Source: Hyphomicrobium sp. D-2 (GTDB lineage Bacteria > Pseudomonadota > Alphaproteobacteria > Rhizobiales > Hyphomicrobiaceae). From it: a stretch of 64,000 nt of DNA. The stretch lies in the NCBI RefSeq assembly GCF_029872155.1, contig NZ_JARXLA010000008.1:436501-500500 (forward strand), written 5' to 3'. A program made the position numbers and the translations under genes. This document shows, in pieces, positions 33,716-42,778 of this stretch. Under the pieces are notes generated by a model. That model was not told the origin of the DNA. It was given only the letters and a program-made list of their open reading frames with translations, and did no database searches. The number at the start of each line of letters is the position of its first letter. Position 1 is the stretch's first letter.

Positions 33716-34486
33716 TCAAAGCCGCATCGGAATGCCGGCATCGGCCATGTAGCGTTTGGCTTCGCCAATCGTGTAGGTGCCAAAGTGGAATATCGAAGCT
33801 GCAAGCACCGCGCTTGCATGGCCTTCGGTAATTCCGGCAACGAGATGGTCAAGCGTACCCACGCCACCCGATGCAATGACCGGGATTGAAACCGCGTCGG
33901 CGACCGTGCGCGTCAGCTCCAGGTCGAAGCCGGACTTGGTGCCGTCGCGGTCCATCGATGTCAGCAGAATTTCACCCGCACCCAGTTCGGTTACGCGCTT
34001 TGCAAATTCCACGGCGTCGATGCCGGTTGATGCGCGGCCACCGTGCGTGAAAATTTCCCACCGGGGCGGCTCACCCTGCGCGGACACGCGCTTGGCGTCG
34101 ATGGCGACAACAATGCACTGGGCGCCGAACTTTTCTGAAGCATCCCGCACGAACAGCGGATTTTTCACAGCGGCGGAGTTGATCGAGACCTTGTCGGCGC
34201 CGGCATTCAGCAAACGGCTGATGTCGTCGACGGTGCGCACACCGCCGCCAACCGTCAGCGGCATGAAGCAGCGCTTTGCAGTCTGTTCCACGACGTGAAA
34301 GATGTTGTCGCGGCCCTCGTGCGTAGCGGTGATGTCGAGGAAGCAGAGCTCGTCCGCGCCAGCGGCATCATAGGCTGCAGCGGCTTCAACCGGATCGCCC
34401 GCATCGATGAGGTCGACAAAGTTGACGCCTTTGACGACGCGGCCGTCCTTCACATCAAGGCACGGAATGATGCGGTTTTTCAGCAT
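33716..34486 (-). CDS. hisF: imidazole glycerol phosphate synthase cyclase subunit
   Basis: TIM-barrel half of IGP synthase, joining ammonia from HisH to PRFAR. Both catalytic Asp residues are visible, in [15 protein letters not shown] and AIDAKRVS; phosphate-binding loops are [10 protein letters not shown] and ASGGVGTLD. Length 256 aa is typical. Its start overlaps the end of the inserted GIY-YIG-like gene by 32 bp. Confidence 0.97.
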   Translation of the reverse strand: MLKNRIIPCLDVKDGRVVKGVNFVDLIDAGDPVEAAAAYDAAGADELCFLDITATHEGRDNIFHVVEQTAKRCFMPLTVGGGVRTVDDISRLLNAGADKVSINSAAVKNPLFVRDASEKFGAQCIVVAIDAKRVSAQGEPPRWEIFTHGGRASTGIDAVEFAKRVTELGAGEILLTSMDRDGTKSGFDLELTRTVADAVSIPVIASGGVGTLDHLVAGITEGHASAVLAASIFHFGTYTIGEAKRYMADAGIPMRL

Positions 34487-34955
34487 GGGCGTTCGCCTTC
34501 TTTCTTGTGTCGAGAGACTTGCCGATCAGGGGGCAATAATAAGCGTCGAGATAGTCTTCTTCAGCATGGCGCAGGGAAAGCGTACGCTCGTAGCCAGTTA
34601 GATACGAAACACTCACTTTTGCAGCTGGTCTCAGCCAAACTTCGAAAGGTTGGCGCCCCAGGTGATGCAGCCAACTAGCGCGGTCATCCCACTCGTTGGG
34701 ACGGTAGCTATGCCGGGTCACATCGGCATTTAGCAGCCTTAGAATGCCATACCAACGATAGTGCAGCGTGCCGCCTGTTGCACCGATCTTCAAAGCTGCG
34801 CCATCCTCGCGAAGCGCGACATAGACCAGATCTGAAGATGTCTTTGCGCAGGGCTCCCAATTTGGAACGAGCATACCGGCATCATTCCAGCTTGCAGTTA
34901 GTCCTAGGCTAAAGCCGCACTCTCGAGGATGTATTGTAGTCACCGTTGCAGGCAT
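34455..34955 (-). CDS. GIY-YIG/T5orf172-like protein inserted in the his cluster
   Basis: 166-aa protein with no role in histidine synthesis. The middle, [20 protein letters not shown], followed by [10 protein letters not shown], has the order of a GIY-YIG/T5orf172 core (VYV-x-KIG-x-T-x-R). A later acidic segment [18 protein letters not shown] is placed where the metal-binding Glu and the final Asn motif of GIY-YIG nucleases occur, though the Asn is not evident. GC is slightly lower than in the neighbours. It starts 17 bp after hisA and overlaps the hisF start, so it probably depends on the his transcript. Assignment rests on pattern only. Confidence 0.55.
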   Translation of the reverse strand: MPATVTTIHPRECGFSLGLTASWNDAGMLVPNWEPCAKTSSDLVYVALREDGAALKIGATGGTLHYRWYGILRLLNADVTRHSYRPNEWDDRASWLHHLGRQPFEVWLRPAAKVSVSYLTGYERTLSLRHAEEDYLDAYYCPLIGKSLDTRKKANAHAEKPHHSVP

Positions 34956-34972
34956 GAAGAATGCAACGCCTC

Positions 34973-35698
34973 CTAAGCTTTGAGCAGCGTCAGTGCTTCC
35001 TTCGGGTCGATGCGCCCATCATAAAGCGCACGGCCGCTGATCGCGCCTTCCAGCATTGCATATTCGGGCTGCAGCAGCGCTTTCACGTCGTCGATTGAGG
35101 CAAGGCCGCCGGAGGCGATAACCGGGATCGACGTTGCACGCGCGAGTGCTGCGGTGGCTTCCAGGTTCAGACCCTTCAGAATGCCGTCGCGCTCGATGTC
35201 GGTGTAGATGATTGCCGAGACGCCCGCGTCTTCGAAGCGCTTGGCCAGTTCCTCGGCGGTCAGTTCCGATGTTTCGGCCCAGCCTTCGACCGCCACCTTG
35301 CCGCCCTTGGCATCGATGCCAACGGCGATGCGTCCGGGAAACTCGACGCAGGCACGGCGCACCAGCTCAGGATCGCGCACCGCGATGGTGCCGAGGATCA
35401 CGCGGTCGATGCCGCTGTCGATCCACTCCTCGATGGTCTGCATGTCGCGAATGCCGCCGCCGAGCTGGGCGGGAATGGTTATAGCGCCAAGGATCGCATC
35501 GACGGCGTCGCGATTGACCGGCTGGCCTGCGAATGCGCCGTTGAGGTCCACGATGTGCAGGTATTCAAAGCCCTGATCCTGGAACGTGCGCGCCTGCGCC
35601 GCCGGGTCGTCGTTGAAGACAGTGGCTTCATCCATTTCGCCGAGCTTCAGGCGCACGCATTTGCCGTCTTTGAGGTCAATGGCAGGAAACAGGATCAC
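34973..35698 (-). CDS. hisA: ProFAR isomerase
   Basis: Phosphoribosylformimino-5-aminoimidazole carboxamide ribotide isomerase, fourth step of histidine synthesis. It starts with GTG at 35698 ([20 protein letters not shown], first catalytic Asp), with [40 protein letters not shown] (second Asp) and [10 protein letters not shown]. Length is 241 aa. It is separated from hisH by two plus-strand genes, so the his genes form at least two transcripts. Confidence 0.97.
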   Translation of the reverse strand: MILFPAIDLKDGKCVRLKLGEMDEATVFNDDPAAQARTFQDQGFEYLHIVDLNGAFAGQPVNRDAVDAILGAITIPAQLGGGIRDMQTIEEWIDSGIDRVILGTIAVRDPELVRRACVEFPGRIAVGIDAKGGKVAVEGWAETSELTAEELAKRFEDAGVSAIIYTDIERDGILKGLNLEATAALARATSIPVIASGGLASIDDVKALLQPEYAMLEGAISGRALYDGRIDPKEALTLLKA

Positions 35699-35844
35699 GG
35701 GCTTCTCTCGCGATTGTGCGATGCTGAACGGCGGCGGCCATTGAAACCGGCCATCAGATCGCTGTTATTATTGGCGATAGAGATTTTGCCGGCCAATAAG
35801 TCAAGGCCGCACGTTCGTGATTGATGCGTAGAGTTCAGCAGCCA

Positions 35845-36153
35845 ATGGCCATTGCATTTGTAGACAGTGCCCCGCGTGCCATTACGCGCCGACCGCTTAC
35901 CGAGGCGGACGCGGTCGATATTTGGATTGCGCGCTGGCTGCGCATCCGTCGCAAGGATCTCCTTGACCGTTACGGATGCGATCCGCGCCGGCTTTATGAA
36001 ATCTGGCAGGAAGAACGCTTCGCCGGTGCGCGCGCAAAGGCGCTTGAGGTGTTCGCACAGCGCTATCCGAGCCTGATCGATCGCATTGATTTTGGTCCGC
36101 ATCAGCGCTTTGAACGCGCGCCGCATCCTGATCAGCTCGCATTGTTTGAGTAG
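35845..36153 (+). CDS. conserved small HTH-like protein
   Basis: 102 aa from the ATG at 35845. The central part, DIWIARWLRIRRKDLLDRYG followed by CDPRRLYEIWQEERF, has the look of a compact helix-turn-helix with many Arg and Trp. Similar short proteins occur widely in Hyphomicrobiales without known function. It lies on plus between hisA and a Cas2-fold gene, divergent from hisA. Confidence 0.6.
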   Translation: MAIAFVDSAPRAITRRPLTEADAVDIWIARWLRIRRKDLLDRYGCDPRRLYEIWQEERFAGARAKALEVFAQRYPSLIDRIDFGPHQRFERAPHPDQLALFE

Positions 36154-36327
36154 TTTCAAGCGCGTACGCGATGAGGAGAACACTTGGAACAACATAAGAA
36201 CAAATGCTGGACAACGGCACAGTTTCATGTGATGTTCTCACTACGTTCGCAGCAACACAGTGCATCGAGTATCCGGGACAAGTTTCGCGTTTCCCCAAGT
36301 CCGAAACATCAATCCGCGAGACCCGCC

Positions 36328-36711
36328 ATGCGCACCCTCATCATCTCCTACGATCTGGCTCAACCGCAGCGTAACAAGCACGTCCTGGCCCAGCACATCA
36401 TGTCCGTCGGCCGTTCATGGGCCCGCCCGCTGGAACAGACCTGGTATGTGCGCACGGAAGCAGCCGCCGACGAGGTGGAGGAAATGCTCCGGGTTGTTCT
36501 GGAGGCTGATGATGGTCTGCTGGTGCAGGCGACGCGCGATGAGGCGGTGATGACCAACACGGCGCTGCGCTGGTTCCGTCAGCGTCAGCCGGAAACTGGT
36601 GCAGGCCCCAATAGCGGCGGCAACAACAGCAACGTCATCGCCTTCCCTGCTCCGCAGCCGGTTTCCGACGATCAGGAAGAGCTGCCGTTCGATCTGGCGG
36701 AAGCGTGCTGA
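36328..36711 (+). CDS. solo Cas2-fold protein (SinR-like family)
   Basis: 127 aa. Residues 1-88 match the ferredoxin-like Cas2/SinR pattern: first strand MRTLIISYDLAQP with the Asp at the Cas2 active-site position, second strand LEQTWYVRTEAA, helix and final strand DDGLLVQATRD. The rest is a Gly/Asn/Pro linker and an acidic end EELPFDLAEAC. The ATG at 36328 begins the family match; the open frame goes back to 36184. No CRISPR repeats or cas1 are near. A second member is at 61382. Whether it keeps nuclease activity is unknown. Confidence 0.7.
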   Translation: MRTLIISYDLAQPQRNKHVLAQHIMSVGRSWARPLEQTWYVRTEAAADEVEEMLRVVLEADDGLLVQATRDEAVMTNTALRWFRQRQPETGAGPNSGGNNSNVIAFPAPQPVSDDQEELPFDLAEAC

Positions 36712-37196
36712 TCGCCTTGGATGGTCGGTTTTGGTTTTGTGAAGTGCGTGGCTGTTGTCGGTCGGAATTTCAGATCGATGCAGCGTAATCGGGTCGCCAG
36801 ACCATGATCGTTTCTGACCCTGTCCGTCCGAAGCGTGAATCATCGGTCTCGTGAAATGCGTTAGCTGCCCACTGGCGCGATGAAGATCAGGCCCGGTTTT
36901 TTAGTTTTGCGTTCTGGTGTTGTGCGTTCTCTCTTCTCTCAGCCCCCTCCGGTAATGCGTGACGCGCCGGGGTCCGATCGCAAGGTCGGGCCCCGTTTTT
37001 GCGTGGCGAGTAGAGATGCGCATGTAGGCGTAGCCGGGCTTACGCCTGGTTCGTGGATGCTAAGCGGCAGAGATGGCGTCGGACGGGTTGGCCGGTGTGT
37101 CTGACGCTGCGAACAGCAGTTGATCAGCAAAGGGTGCGCGGGGACGATAGGCAGCTGCCGCGGGCTGGCGGCGAGGCACGGTGCGCAGAATGTCGC
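36712..37196. other. intergenic region, 485 bp, with an orphan terminator
   Basis: No convincing ORF. A T-rich stretch around 36895-36945 (GGTTTTTTAGTTTTGCG) is followed by CAGCCCCCTCCGG and the terminator at 36968-37000, about 260 bases after the last plus-strand gene. It may hold a short unannotated transcript. The rest shows nothing recognisable. Confidence 0.5.
36968..37000 (+). terminator. rho-independent terminator, possibly of an sRNA
   Basis: CGGGGTCCGA (36968-36977) pairs with TCGGGCCCCG (36986-36995), 10 bp with one G-T pair, then TTTTT. It is on the plus strand and convergent with nothing, since hisH lies beyond on minus. Confidence 0.82.
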
Positions 37197-37850
37197 TCAA
37201 GGCTTCCAGTTGAGGAAGTTCGCGATCAGCTTCAGGCCCAGCGTCTGGCTCTTTTCCGGATGGAACTGCGTTCCGGCGATATTGCCGTCGGCGATCATGG
37301 CCGTCAGCGGTCCGCCGTATTCCGTTTCCGCAACCACCGCATCGCGCTGCTCCGGCACGAAGTGGTAGGAATGCACGAAGTAGGCGTGCAGCCCGTCAGA
37401 TCCGGTCGGAATGTCCTGCAGCAGCGCATGCGGGCGCGCGACGTTCAGCGTGTTCCAGCCCATATGCGGGATTTTCAGCGTTGGATCGGATGGCGTAATC
37501 GGGCGGACCTCGCCGGCGATCCACCCGAGACCGTCGGTGACAGTGAACTCCAGTCCACGACTGGCCAGCAGTTGCATGCCGACGCAGATGCCAAGGAACG
37601 GCCGCCCTTTGTTGCGCACGGTGTCGTCGATCGTTTCGATCATGCCCGGCACAGCTTCGAGCCCGGCTTTACAGTCGGCGAATGCGCCCACGCCCGGCAG
37701 TATGATTCGGTCGGCGGCGGCGACCATGACGGGGTCGTTGGTGACGATAATCTGAGCTGGAGTGCCGGCGTCATTAGCTGCGCGCTCGAACGCCTTGGCG
37801 GCCGAGTGCAGATTGCCTGAGCCATAATCGATGATCGCGACGCGCTGCAT
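37197..37850 (-). CDS. hisH: imidazole glycerol phosphate synthase glutaminase subunit
   Basis: Class I glutamine amidotransferase that supplies ammonia to HisF. Triad: nucleophile Cys in [11 protein letters not shown], His and Glu in [10 protein letters not shown]. The N-terminus [18 protein letters not shown] is standard. Length is 217 aa. It begins six bases after the DUF2628 stop, so it is cotranscribed with it and hisB. Confidence 0.97.
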   Translation of the reverse strand: MQRVAIIDYGSGNLHSAAKAFERAANDAGTPAQIIVTNDPVMVAAADRIILPGVGAFADCKAGLEAVPGMIETIDDTVRNKGRPFLGICVGMQLLASRGLEFTVTDGLGWIAGEVRPITPSDPTLKIPHMGWNTLNVARPHALLQDIPTGSDGLHAYFVHSYHFVPEQRDAVVAETEYGGPLTAMIADGNIAGTQFHPEKSQTLGLKLIANFLNWKP

Positions 37851-37856
37851 ATTCGC

Positions 37857-38540
37857 TCAAGTTCCTTGAAGTGCGCGGCGTCCACGCATGAAAACGCTCA
37901 GCGGCTGCGTGATGGCTTGATGGGTCCAGCTTGGCACTGAATATCCCGCTGCAGATGTGCGATCAGCGCCCCCGTCGCCGCCCGCATCTCCCCAGTGCCC
38001 GTCATCGGATGTAAGTGTGGCGGGCCGCTGCGAAGGCATTCCCAGAGCGTCAGAGTTGCTCGCATTGCTGGCAGCAGAAGATGAATAGCGGCTGGCTCCG
38101 TTTCCGCCGCCGCTGGAAGATGGCTCGTTGCGTACGGTGGGTGCAGGAATGGTCGTGTAGGTGGGCAGCCACATTTCGAAAAAGCGGCGCTCGCAATCCT
38201 CGCGGTTGCCGCCGTCGACGCTGCCGACAAAACGCCAACCACGGCGTTCAAGCGATGCGGCATGCAGCAGGCCAGCTTCAAATCCAAACAGGATCTGAAT
38301 GATCAGCAGCGCTGCGTTGCCGATTATGCCGTGACCAATCGCGGTGAAGAACCACGCAACGATGCCGACTAGCCCCATGTAGATGCCGAACTCGATCCAC
38401 ATGCGTTTCACCAGCAGCCAAACCGGAGGAAGAGCTGCCGCGTAAGGGGTGAAACCGTCACGGATGAACGCGAGACGCTCAGCGCTTTCCATGCGGTCAG
38501 CGGGAGCATTCGGCGGTTCAAGCACGACGTAGGTGGCCAT
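37857..38540 (-). CDS. DUF2628 membrane protein of the his operon
   Basis: 227-aa protein commonly found between hisB and hisH in alphaproteobacteria. The DUF2628 part, LAFIRDGFTPYAAALPPVWL and then KRMWIEFGIYMGL, has two or three membrane helices up to about residue 100, followed by GFEAGLLHAASLERRGWRFV. The C-terminal third is a low-complexity Ser/Gly/Asn/Ala region ending in QPLSVFMRGRRALQGT. Function unknown. Confidence 0.87.
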   Translation of the reverse strand: MATYVVLEPPNAPADRMESAERLAFIRDGFTPYAAALPPVWLLVKRMWIEFGIYMGLVGIVAWFFTAIGHGIIGNAALLIIQILFGFEAGLLHAASLERRGWRFVGSVDGGNREDCERRFFEMWLPTYTTIPAPTVRNEPSSSGGGNGASRYSSSAASNASNSDALGMPSQRPATLTSDDGHWGDAGGDGGADRTSAAGYSVPSWTHQAITQPLSVFMRGRRALQGT

Positions 38541-38600
38541 GGGGTCCTCGTGGACGTTGTGTCCGTAGGCGGGGCGCTAAGTTATGTGCGTGCCCGGCGG

Positions 38601-39197
38601 CTAGCCTGCAAGCATTCCCTTGGTGGAGGGCACGCGGCCTTCCTGTCGCGGGTCCATCTCAGCGGCCTTGCGCAGCGCGCGGGCGAGGCCCTTGTAGCAG
38701 GTCTCGGCGATGTGATGGTTGTTCACGCCGTAGAGATTGGCGACGTGCAGCGTGATGCCAGCGTTCTGCGCAAAGGCCTGGAACCACTCGCGGAATAGCT
38801 CGGTGTCCATCTCGCCGATTTTGGGCTGCGTGAAATCTACCTGCCACACCAGAAACGGTCGGCCCGAAATATCGACGGCGACGCGCGTCAGCGTCTCGTC
38901 CATCGGCAGATGCACGTCGGCGTAGCGGGTGATGCCCTTCTTGTCGCCCAGTGCTTTGGCGAATGCCTGGCCGAGCGCAATGCCCACGTCCTCAGTCGTG
39001 TGGTGGAAGTCGATGTGCAGGTCGCCCTTGGCGCGCACGGTAATGTCCATCATTGAATGGCGGCCAAGCTGATCCAACATGTGGTCCAGAAAGCCGATGC
39101 CGGTTTCAATGTCCGTAGCGCCGGTGCCGTCGAGATCGACCGTCACGGTGATCTCGGTTTCCTTGGTGCTACGGGAAATAGTCGCCTGACGCTTCAA
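38601..39197 (-). CDS. hisB: imidazoleglycerol-phosphate dehydratase
   Basis: Monofunctional, Mn-dependent dehydratase of histidine synthesis. Metal-binding motifs: [20 protein letters not shown] and, near the end, [17 protein letters not shown]. No phosphatase domain. A TTG at 39197, with GAGAGG six bases upstream, gives a 198-aa protein starting at [15 protein letters not shown], which fits the family length; a GTG at 39227 in the same frame is the alternative. There is no ATG near the expected start. Divergent from hslV. Confidence 0.93.
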   Translation of the reverse strand: MKRQATISRSTKETEITVTVDLDGTGATDIETGIGFLDHMLDQLGRHSMMDITVRAKGDLHIDFHHTTEDVGIALGQAFAKALGDKKGITRYADVHLPMDETLTRVAVDISGRPFLVWQVDFTQPKIGEMDTELFREWFQAFAQNAGITLHVANLYGVNNHHIAETCYKGLARALRKAAEMDPRQEGRVPSTKGMLAG

Positions 39198-39313
39198 TTT
39201 AGGCCTCTCAAGGCTAGCTTGCCTCACCGGAACCGAGCGTTTATCAGCTTGGACCGATCCATTCTAGGGCCGTGCAGCAACGCGCACCGTCCCGCAAATT
39301 CGAGTGCCACCCC

Positions 39314-39892
39314 ATGATGACTTCCGGCTCTACGAGCGATGCTTCCGGTTCCTGGCACGCCACCACCATACTCACCATTCGTAAAAATGGTCGTGTCGTT
39401 ATCGCCGGCGATGGTCAGGTCAGTCTTGGTCCGACGATTATCAAGGGTAACGCCCGCAAGGTGCGCGTTCTTGGCAAGGGCGGGGTGATCGGCGGCTTTG
39501 CCGGGGCTACGGCCGATGCCTTCACGCTGTTTGAGCGCCTTGAGGGCAAGCTGGAGCAGTATCCCGGCCAGTTGACGCGGGCGTGCGTCGAGTTGGCCAA
39601 GGATTGGCGGACGGATCGGTTTTTGCGCCGGTTGGAAGCGATGATGCTGGTGGCGGATGCTGAGACAACTCTGGTGCTGACGGGAACCGGCGACGTGCTG
39701 GAGCCGGAGCGGCAGGTGATGGGCATCGGCTCGGGCGGCAATTATGCGCTCGCGGCGGCCCGCGCACTGCTGGATCAGCCGCTTGAGGCCGAAGAGATCG
39801 CCCGCAAGGCGATGGCCATCGCGGCTGAAATCTGCGTTTACACCAACGACAATCTGGTTCTCGAAAGCCTGCCCTCCACGCGCCCGGAATAG
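39314..39892 (+). CDS. hslV: ATP-dependent protease subunit HslV
   Basis: Threonine protease core of the HslVU (ClpYQ) complex. The catalytic N-terminal Thr of the mature enzyme lies in [20 protein letters not shown], after a propeptide of about 15 residues, slightly longer than usual. Further motifs: [17 protein letters not shown] and [14 protein letters not shown]. Length is 192 aa. It is separated from hslU by a membrane protein gene on the same strand. Heat-shock control is expected, but no clear RpoH site was identified. Confidence 0.96.
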   Translation: MMTSGSTSDASGSWHATTILTIRKNGRVVIAGDGQVSLGPTIIKGNARKVRVLGKGGVIGGFAGATADAFTLFERLEGKLEQYPGQLTRACVELAKDWRTDRFLRRLEAMMLVADAETTLVLTGTGDVLEPERQVMGIGSGGNYALAAARALLDQPLEAEEIARKAMAIAAEICVYTNDNLVLESLPSTRPE

Positions 39893-40030
39893 ATCCCTCT
39901 TGCGTTCAAGGCGCCGTCTTCCCGCCCTCGCGGCGCCGCTGTTGCCCGGCATCGTCCTGGAGCCAGCGGCTTGGGTCCGTGGCCTCTCTCACGCTGACGC
40001 AAATTTCCTTTTTCAAAACAGAGAATTAAC

Positions 40031-41095
40031 GTGTCGATGATTCAGGACGATCATTTGGATGCGGCGATTGCGCAGGGCATCATTTCGCCCGCTCAAGCGG
40101 CGCAGTTGCGGGCGCTTGCGGTCGCGCCGGCAGCAGCGATGCCAATGCCACACGAACTGCGTGACACCCCTGATCCCGACGATGAGCGCTTCCGGCTGAT
40201 CGGCGGATTCAACGATGTGTTCGTCACCATCGGTATTGTGCTGCTGGTGTCGGCGTTGTTTGGCCTTACTGGTTCGATTGGCTTTGCCATCGGCTTCATT
40301 TTCGTCGCGCTGGCTTCGGCGTGGGTCCTGTCGGAAATTTTCATCTCACGTCTGCGGCTGGCGCTGCCGGCCATCGCGCTTGCCGTCATGTTCGCGTTGT
40401 CAGGCGCGCTTGCTGTGCGCGCTCTGGTAGCGATGGCGTTTCTTGTCACCGAGAGCGATACCGGGACGGCGGGTTGGGCAATTTTCAGCGTAGGCTTGGC
40501 GATTGCAGCTGCGCTGCACCGCTGGCGCTTCAAGGTGCCGATCGACACGGCGCTGATTGCGGCGGGATTGATCGGCGCCATCACCGGCTCCATCAGCGCT
40601 CTGGCCCCTGAGCAGTGGAAGACTTGGGGCCCGATCGTATGCGCAGCCTGCGGGCTTGCAGTGTTCGCATTCGCGGTGCGGATCGATGCCACCGATCCGG
40701 AGCGAACCACGCGCCGGTCAGACGTTGCGTTCTGGCTGCATATGCTAGCGGCGCCGATGATCGTCTACGCGGCGAGTTCGGTTTTCGTTGACCCGGATGC
40801 GGGGTTTGGTGCCGGCGGGGCAGTCGGTGTGTTGGCGCTGTTTGCAGTGTTCGGCCTCGTTGCGCTCGTAATTGACCGCCGGGCGCTGCTGGTGTCGGCG
40901 CTCTCCTATGCGGGGCTGGCAATCGGCTATCTGCTGAAGGAGAGCGTGGCCAAGGATATGTCAGTATCGCTGACGCTGCTTGGGCTGGCGGTTCTGGTGC
41001 TGACCCTTTCGGCGCGTTGGCGCAGTCTCCGGCGGGCGGTGTTGGACAACCTGCCGCTCGACGGTATCAGGAAATATGTGCCGCCCGCTTCCTAA
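40031..41095 (+). CDS. polytopic membrane protein between hslV and hslU
   Basis: 354 aa, starting at GTG 40031 or ATG 40037. The soluble N-terminal 55 residues include [15 protein letters not shown], as in DUF2157-like proteins; about ten membrane helices follow (for example [19 protein letters not shown] and [18 protein letters not shown]). It ends in a basic segment [14 protein letters not shown]. It lies 138 bp after hslV and 62 bp before hslU on the same strand, suggesting cotranscription with the protease. Function unknown. Confidence 0.75.
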   Translation: MSMIQDDHLDAAIAQGIISPAQAAQLRALAVAPAAAMPMPHELRDTPDPDDERFRLIGGFNDVFVTIGIVLLVSALFGLTGSIGFAIGFIFVALASAWVLSEIFISRLRLALPAIALAVMFALSGALAVRALVAMAFLVTESDTGTAGWAIFSVGLAIAAALHRWRFKVPIDTALIAAGLIGAITGSISALAPEQWKTWGPIVCAACGLAVFAFAVRIDATDPERTTRRSDVAFWLHMLAAPMIVYAASSVFVDPDAGFGAGGAVGVLALFAVFGLVALVIDRRALLVSALSYAGLAIGYLLKESVAKDMSVSLTLLGLAVLVLTLSARWRSLRRAVLDNLPLDGIRKYVPPAS

Positions 41096-41157
41096 TCCCC
41101 CATGCAAGCGCCACATATCGTCCGGCGCTACTACCCGATGCTTCTTCAGGACAGACC

Positions 41158-42474
41158 ATGACCAACTTCTCGCCCCGTGAAATCGTCTCCGAACTGGACC
41201 GCTATATCGTCGGTCAGGGGGAAGCCAAGCGCGCCGTTGCGATTGCGCTGCGCAACCGCTGGCGACGGCAGCAGCTCACGGGCGACCTGAAGGAAGAGGT
41301 ACTGCCCAAGAACATCCTGATGATCGGACCGACGGGCGTCGGCAAGACGGAAATCTCACGCCGGCTGGCGAAGCTGGCGGGCGCGCCGTTCATCAAGATC
41401 GAGGCGACGAAGTTCACCGAGGTTGGCTATGTCGGCCGCGATGTCGACAGCATCATCCGCGATCTGGTGGAGGTGGCCATCGGGCTGGTGAAGGAAACCC
41501 GACGCAAGGATGTGCGCGCGAAGGCGGAGAAGAACGCCGAGGAACGCGTGATCGACGCGCTCGTTGGCCCGACCGCTTCCCCGGCAACGCGCGATAGCTT
41601 CCGCAAGAAGCTGCGGGCGGGCGAGCTGAACGACAAGGAAATCGAAATACAGGTGGCGGATTCGCCAGCGGGCGGTTTGCCGATGTTCGATATTCCCGGC
41701 GTGCCGGGGGCATCCATGGGTGCGGTCAATATCGGCGAGATGTTGGGCAAGGCATTCGGCCAGCGCACCAAGCCGCGCCGCGTTCTGGTGTCTGACAGCT
41801 ACGATGTGCTGATCGCGGAGGAGAGCGAGAAGCTCATCGATGGCGAGCAGATCACGGCGGAAGCCATCAGCGCGGTTGAGAACAACGGCATCGTGTTTCT
41901 GGACGAGATCGACAAGATCTGTTCGCGCTCCGATGCGGGTCGTGTTGGCGGCGATGTTTCGCGCGAGGGTGTGCAGCGCGATCTGCTGCCGTTGATCGAA
42001 GGTACCACCGTTGCCACGAAATATGGCCCGGTGAAAACCGACCACGTGCTGTTCATTGCTTCGGGCGCGTTTCATGTCGCCAAGCCGTCCGATCTGCTGC
42101 CTGAACTGCAGGGCCGCTTGCCGATCCGCGTGGAGCTGAAGGCGCTGACGCGCGAAGACTTCCGCCGCATCCTGACCGAGCCGCAGGCTTCGCTCATCAA
42201 GCAGTATGTGGCGCTGATGGCGACGGAAGATCTGGCCATCAGCTTCGATCCTTCGGCCATCGACGCCATTGCCGATGTGGCGGTGCAGGTGAATTCGACG
42301 GTTGAGAATATCGGTGCGCGCCGCCTGCAAACGGTGATGGAGCGGGTGCTGGACGAAATCTCGTTCGACGCGTCGGATCGCGGCGGGCAGGAGATCGTCA
42401 TCGACGCGAACTACGTGACAATGCGCATCGGCGATCTGGCGGCCAACACCGACCTGTCGAAGTTCATTCTGTAA
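41158..42474 (+). CDS. hslU: ATP-dependent protease ATPase subunit HslU
   Basis: AAA+ unfoldase of HslVU. Start [20 protein letters not shown]; Walker [18 protein letters not shown]; pore-loop region [14 protein letters not shown]; an intermediate (I) domain at about 110-240; Walker [12 protein letters not shown]; sensor GRLPIRVEL; and the C-terminal LSKFIL that docks into HslV. Length 438 aa is typical. The upstream open frame to 41017 is not used. Confidence 0.97.
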   Translation: MTNFSPREIVSELDRYIVGQGEAKRAVAIALRNRWRRQQLTGDLKEEVLPKNILMIGPTGVGKTEISRRLAKLAGAPFIKIEATKFTEVGYVGRDVDSIIRDLVEVAIGLVKETRRKDVRAKAEKNAEERVIDALVGPTASPATRDSFRKKLRAGELNDKEIEIQVADSPAGGLPMFDIPGVPGASMGAVNIGEMLGKAFGQRTKPRRVLVSDSYDVLIAEESEKLIDGEQITAEAISAVENNGIVFLDEIDKICSRSDAGRVGGDVSREGVQRDLLPLIEGTTVATKYGPVKTDHVLFIASGAFHVAKPSDLLPELQGRLPIRVELKALTREDFRRILTEPQASLIKQYVALMATEDLAISFDPSAIDAIADVAVQVNSTVENIGARRLQTVMERVLDEISFDASDRGGQEIVIDANYVTMRIGDLAANTDLSKFIL

Positions 42475-42778
42475 CTGCGCGCTCCGCGGCGGGCTCCCCG
42501 GAAGGGGAGTTGCCGAGCGCAACTAACAACCAAGGCCGGCTCCCTGACGGGGCAGACATACGTCCTCCCGGCGCAGGCCGGGATCTACGCAATTCTCCGC
42601 AATAGCGCGGCCGGCAGGAACGTCTAGAGTCAGACCGCGCGCATCGCTTCATGCGGCTCGACGTCTGAAGCTGGCGTGGATCCCGACCGTTGTCGGGATG
42701 ACAGTGTGGGGAAAGCAGGCGTTTGCCGCGCTCAGCGGCCGGCTCCCCGGAAGGGGAGTCGCCGAGCGCCACAAAAAG
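42475..42778. repeat. mosaic of small palindromic repeats downstream of hslU
   Basis: No gene. Two direct copies of an imperfect palindrome of about 40 bp, near 42480-42520 and 42729-42769, share the core GGCTCCCCGGAAGGGGAGT and flanks GCGCTC...GAGCGC, with stem CTCCCC-GGAA-GGGGAG. Between them lie two other hairpins: TCCCGGC/GCCGGGA at 42566-42583 and ATCCCGAC/GTCGGGAT at 42680-42699. They resemble extragenic palindromic elements that recur in alphaproteobacterial intergenic spaces. They could act as bidirectional terminators between the convergent hslU and dipeptidase genes. Confidence 0.8.

Noticed and set aside
36328-36711. Cas2-like protein considered as evidence of a CRISPR-Cas locus
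   Set aside because: No repeat array, cas1 or effector gene anywhere in the window; the SinR-like solo family explains it better.
41356-42522. 388-codon open frame antisense to hslU
   Set aside because: Antisense shadow; the translation is rich in Arg/His/Asp without motifs.
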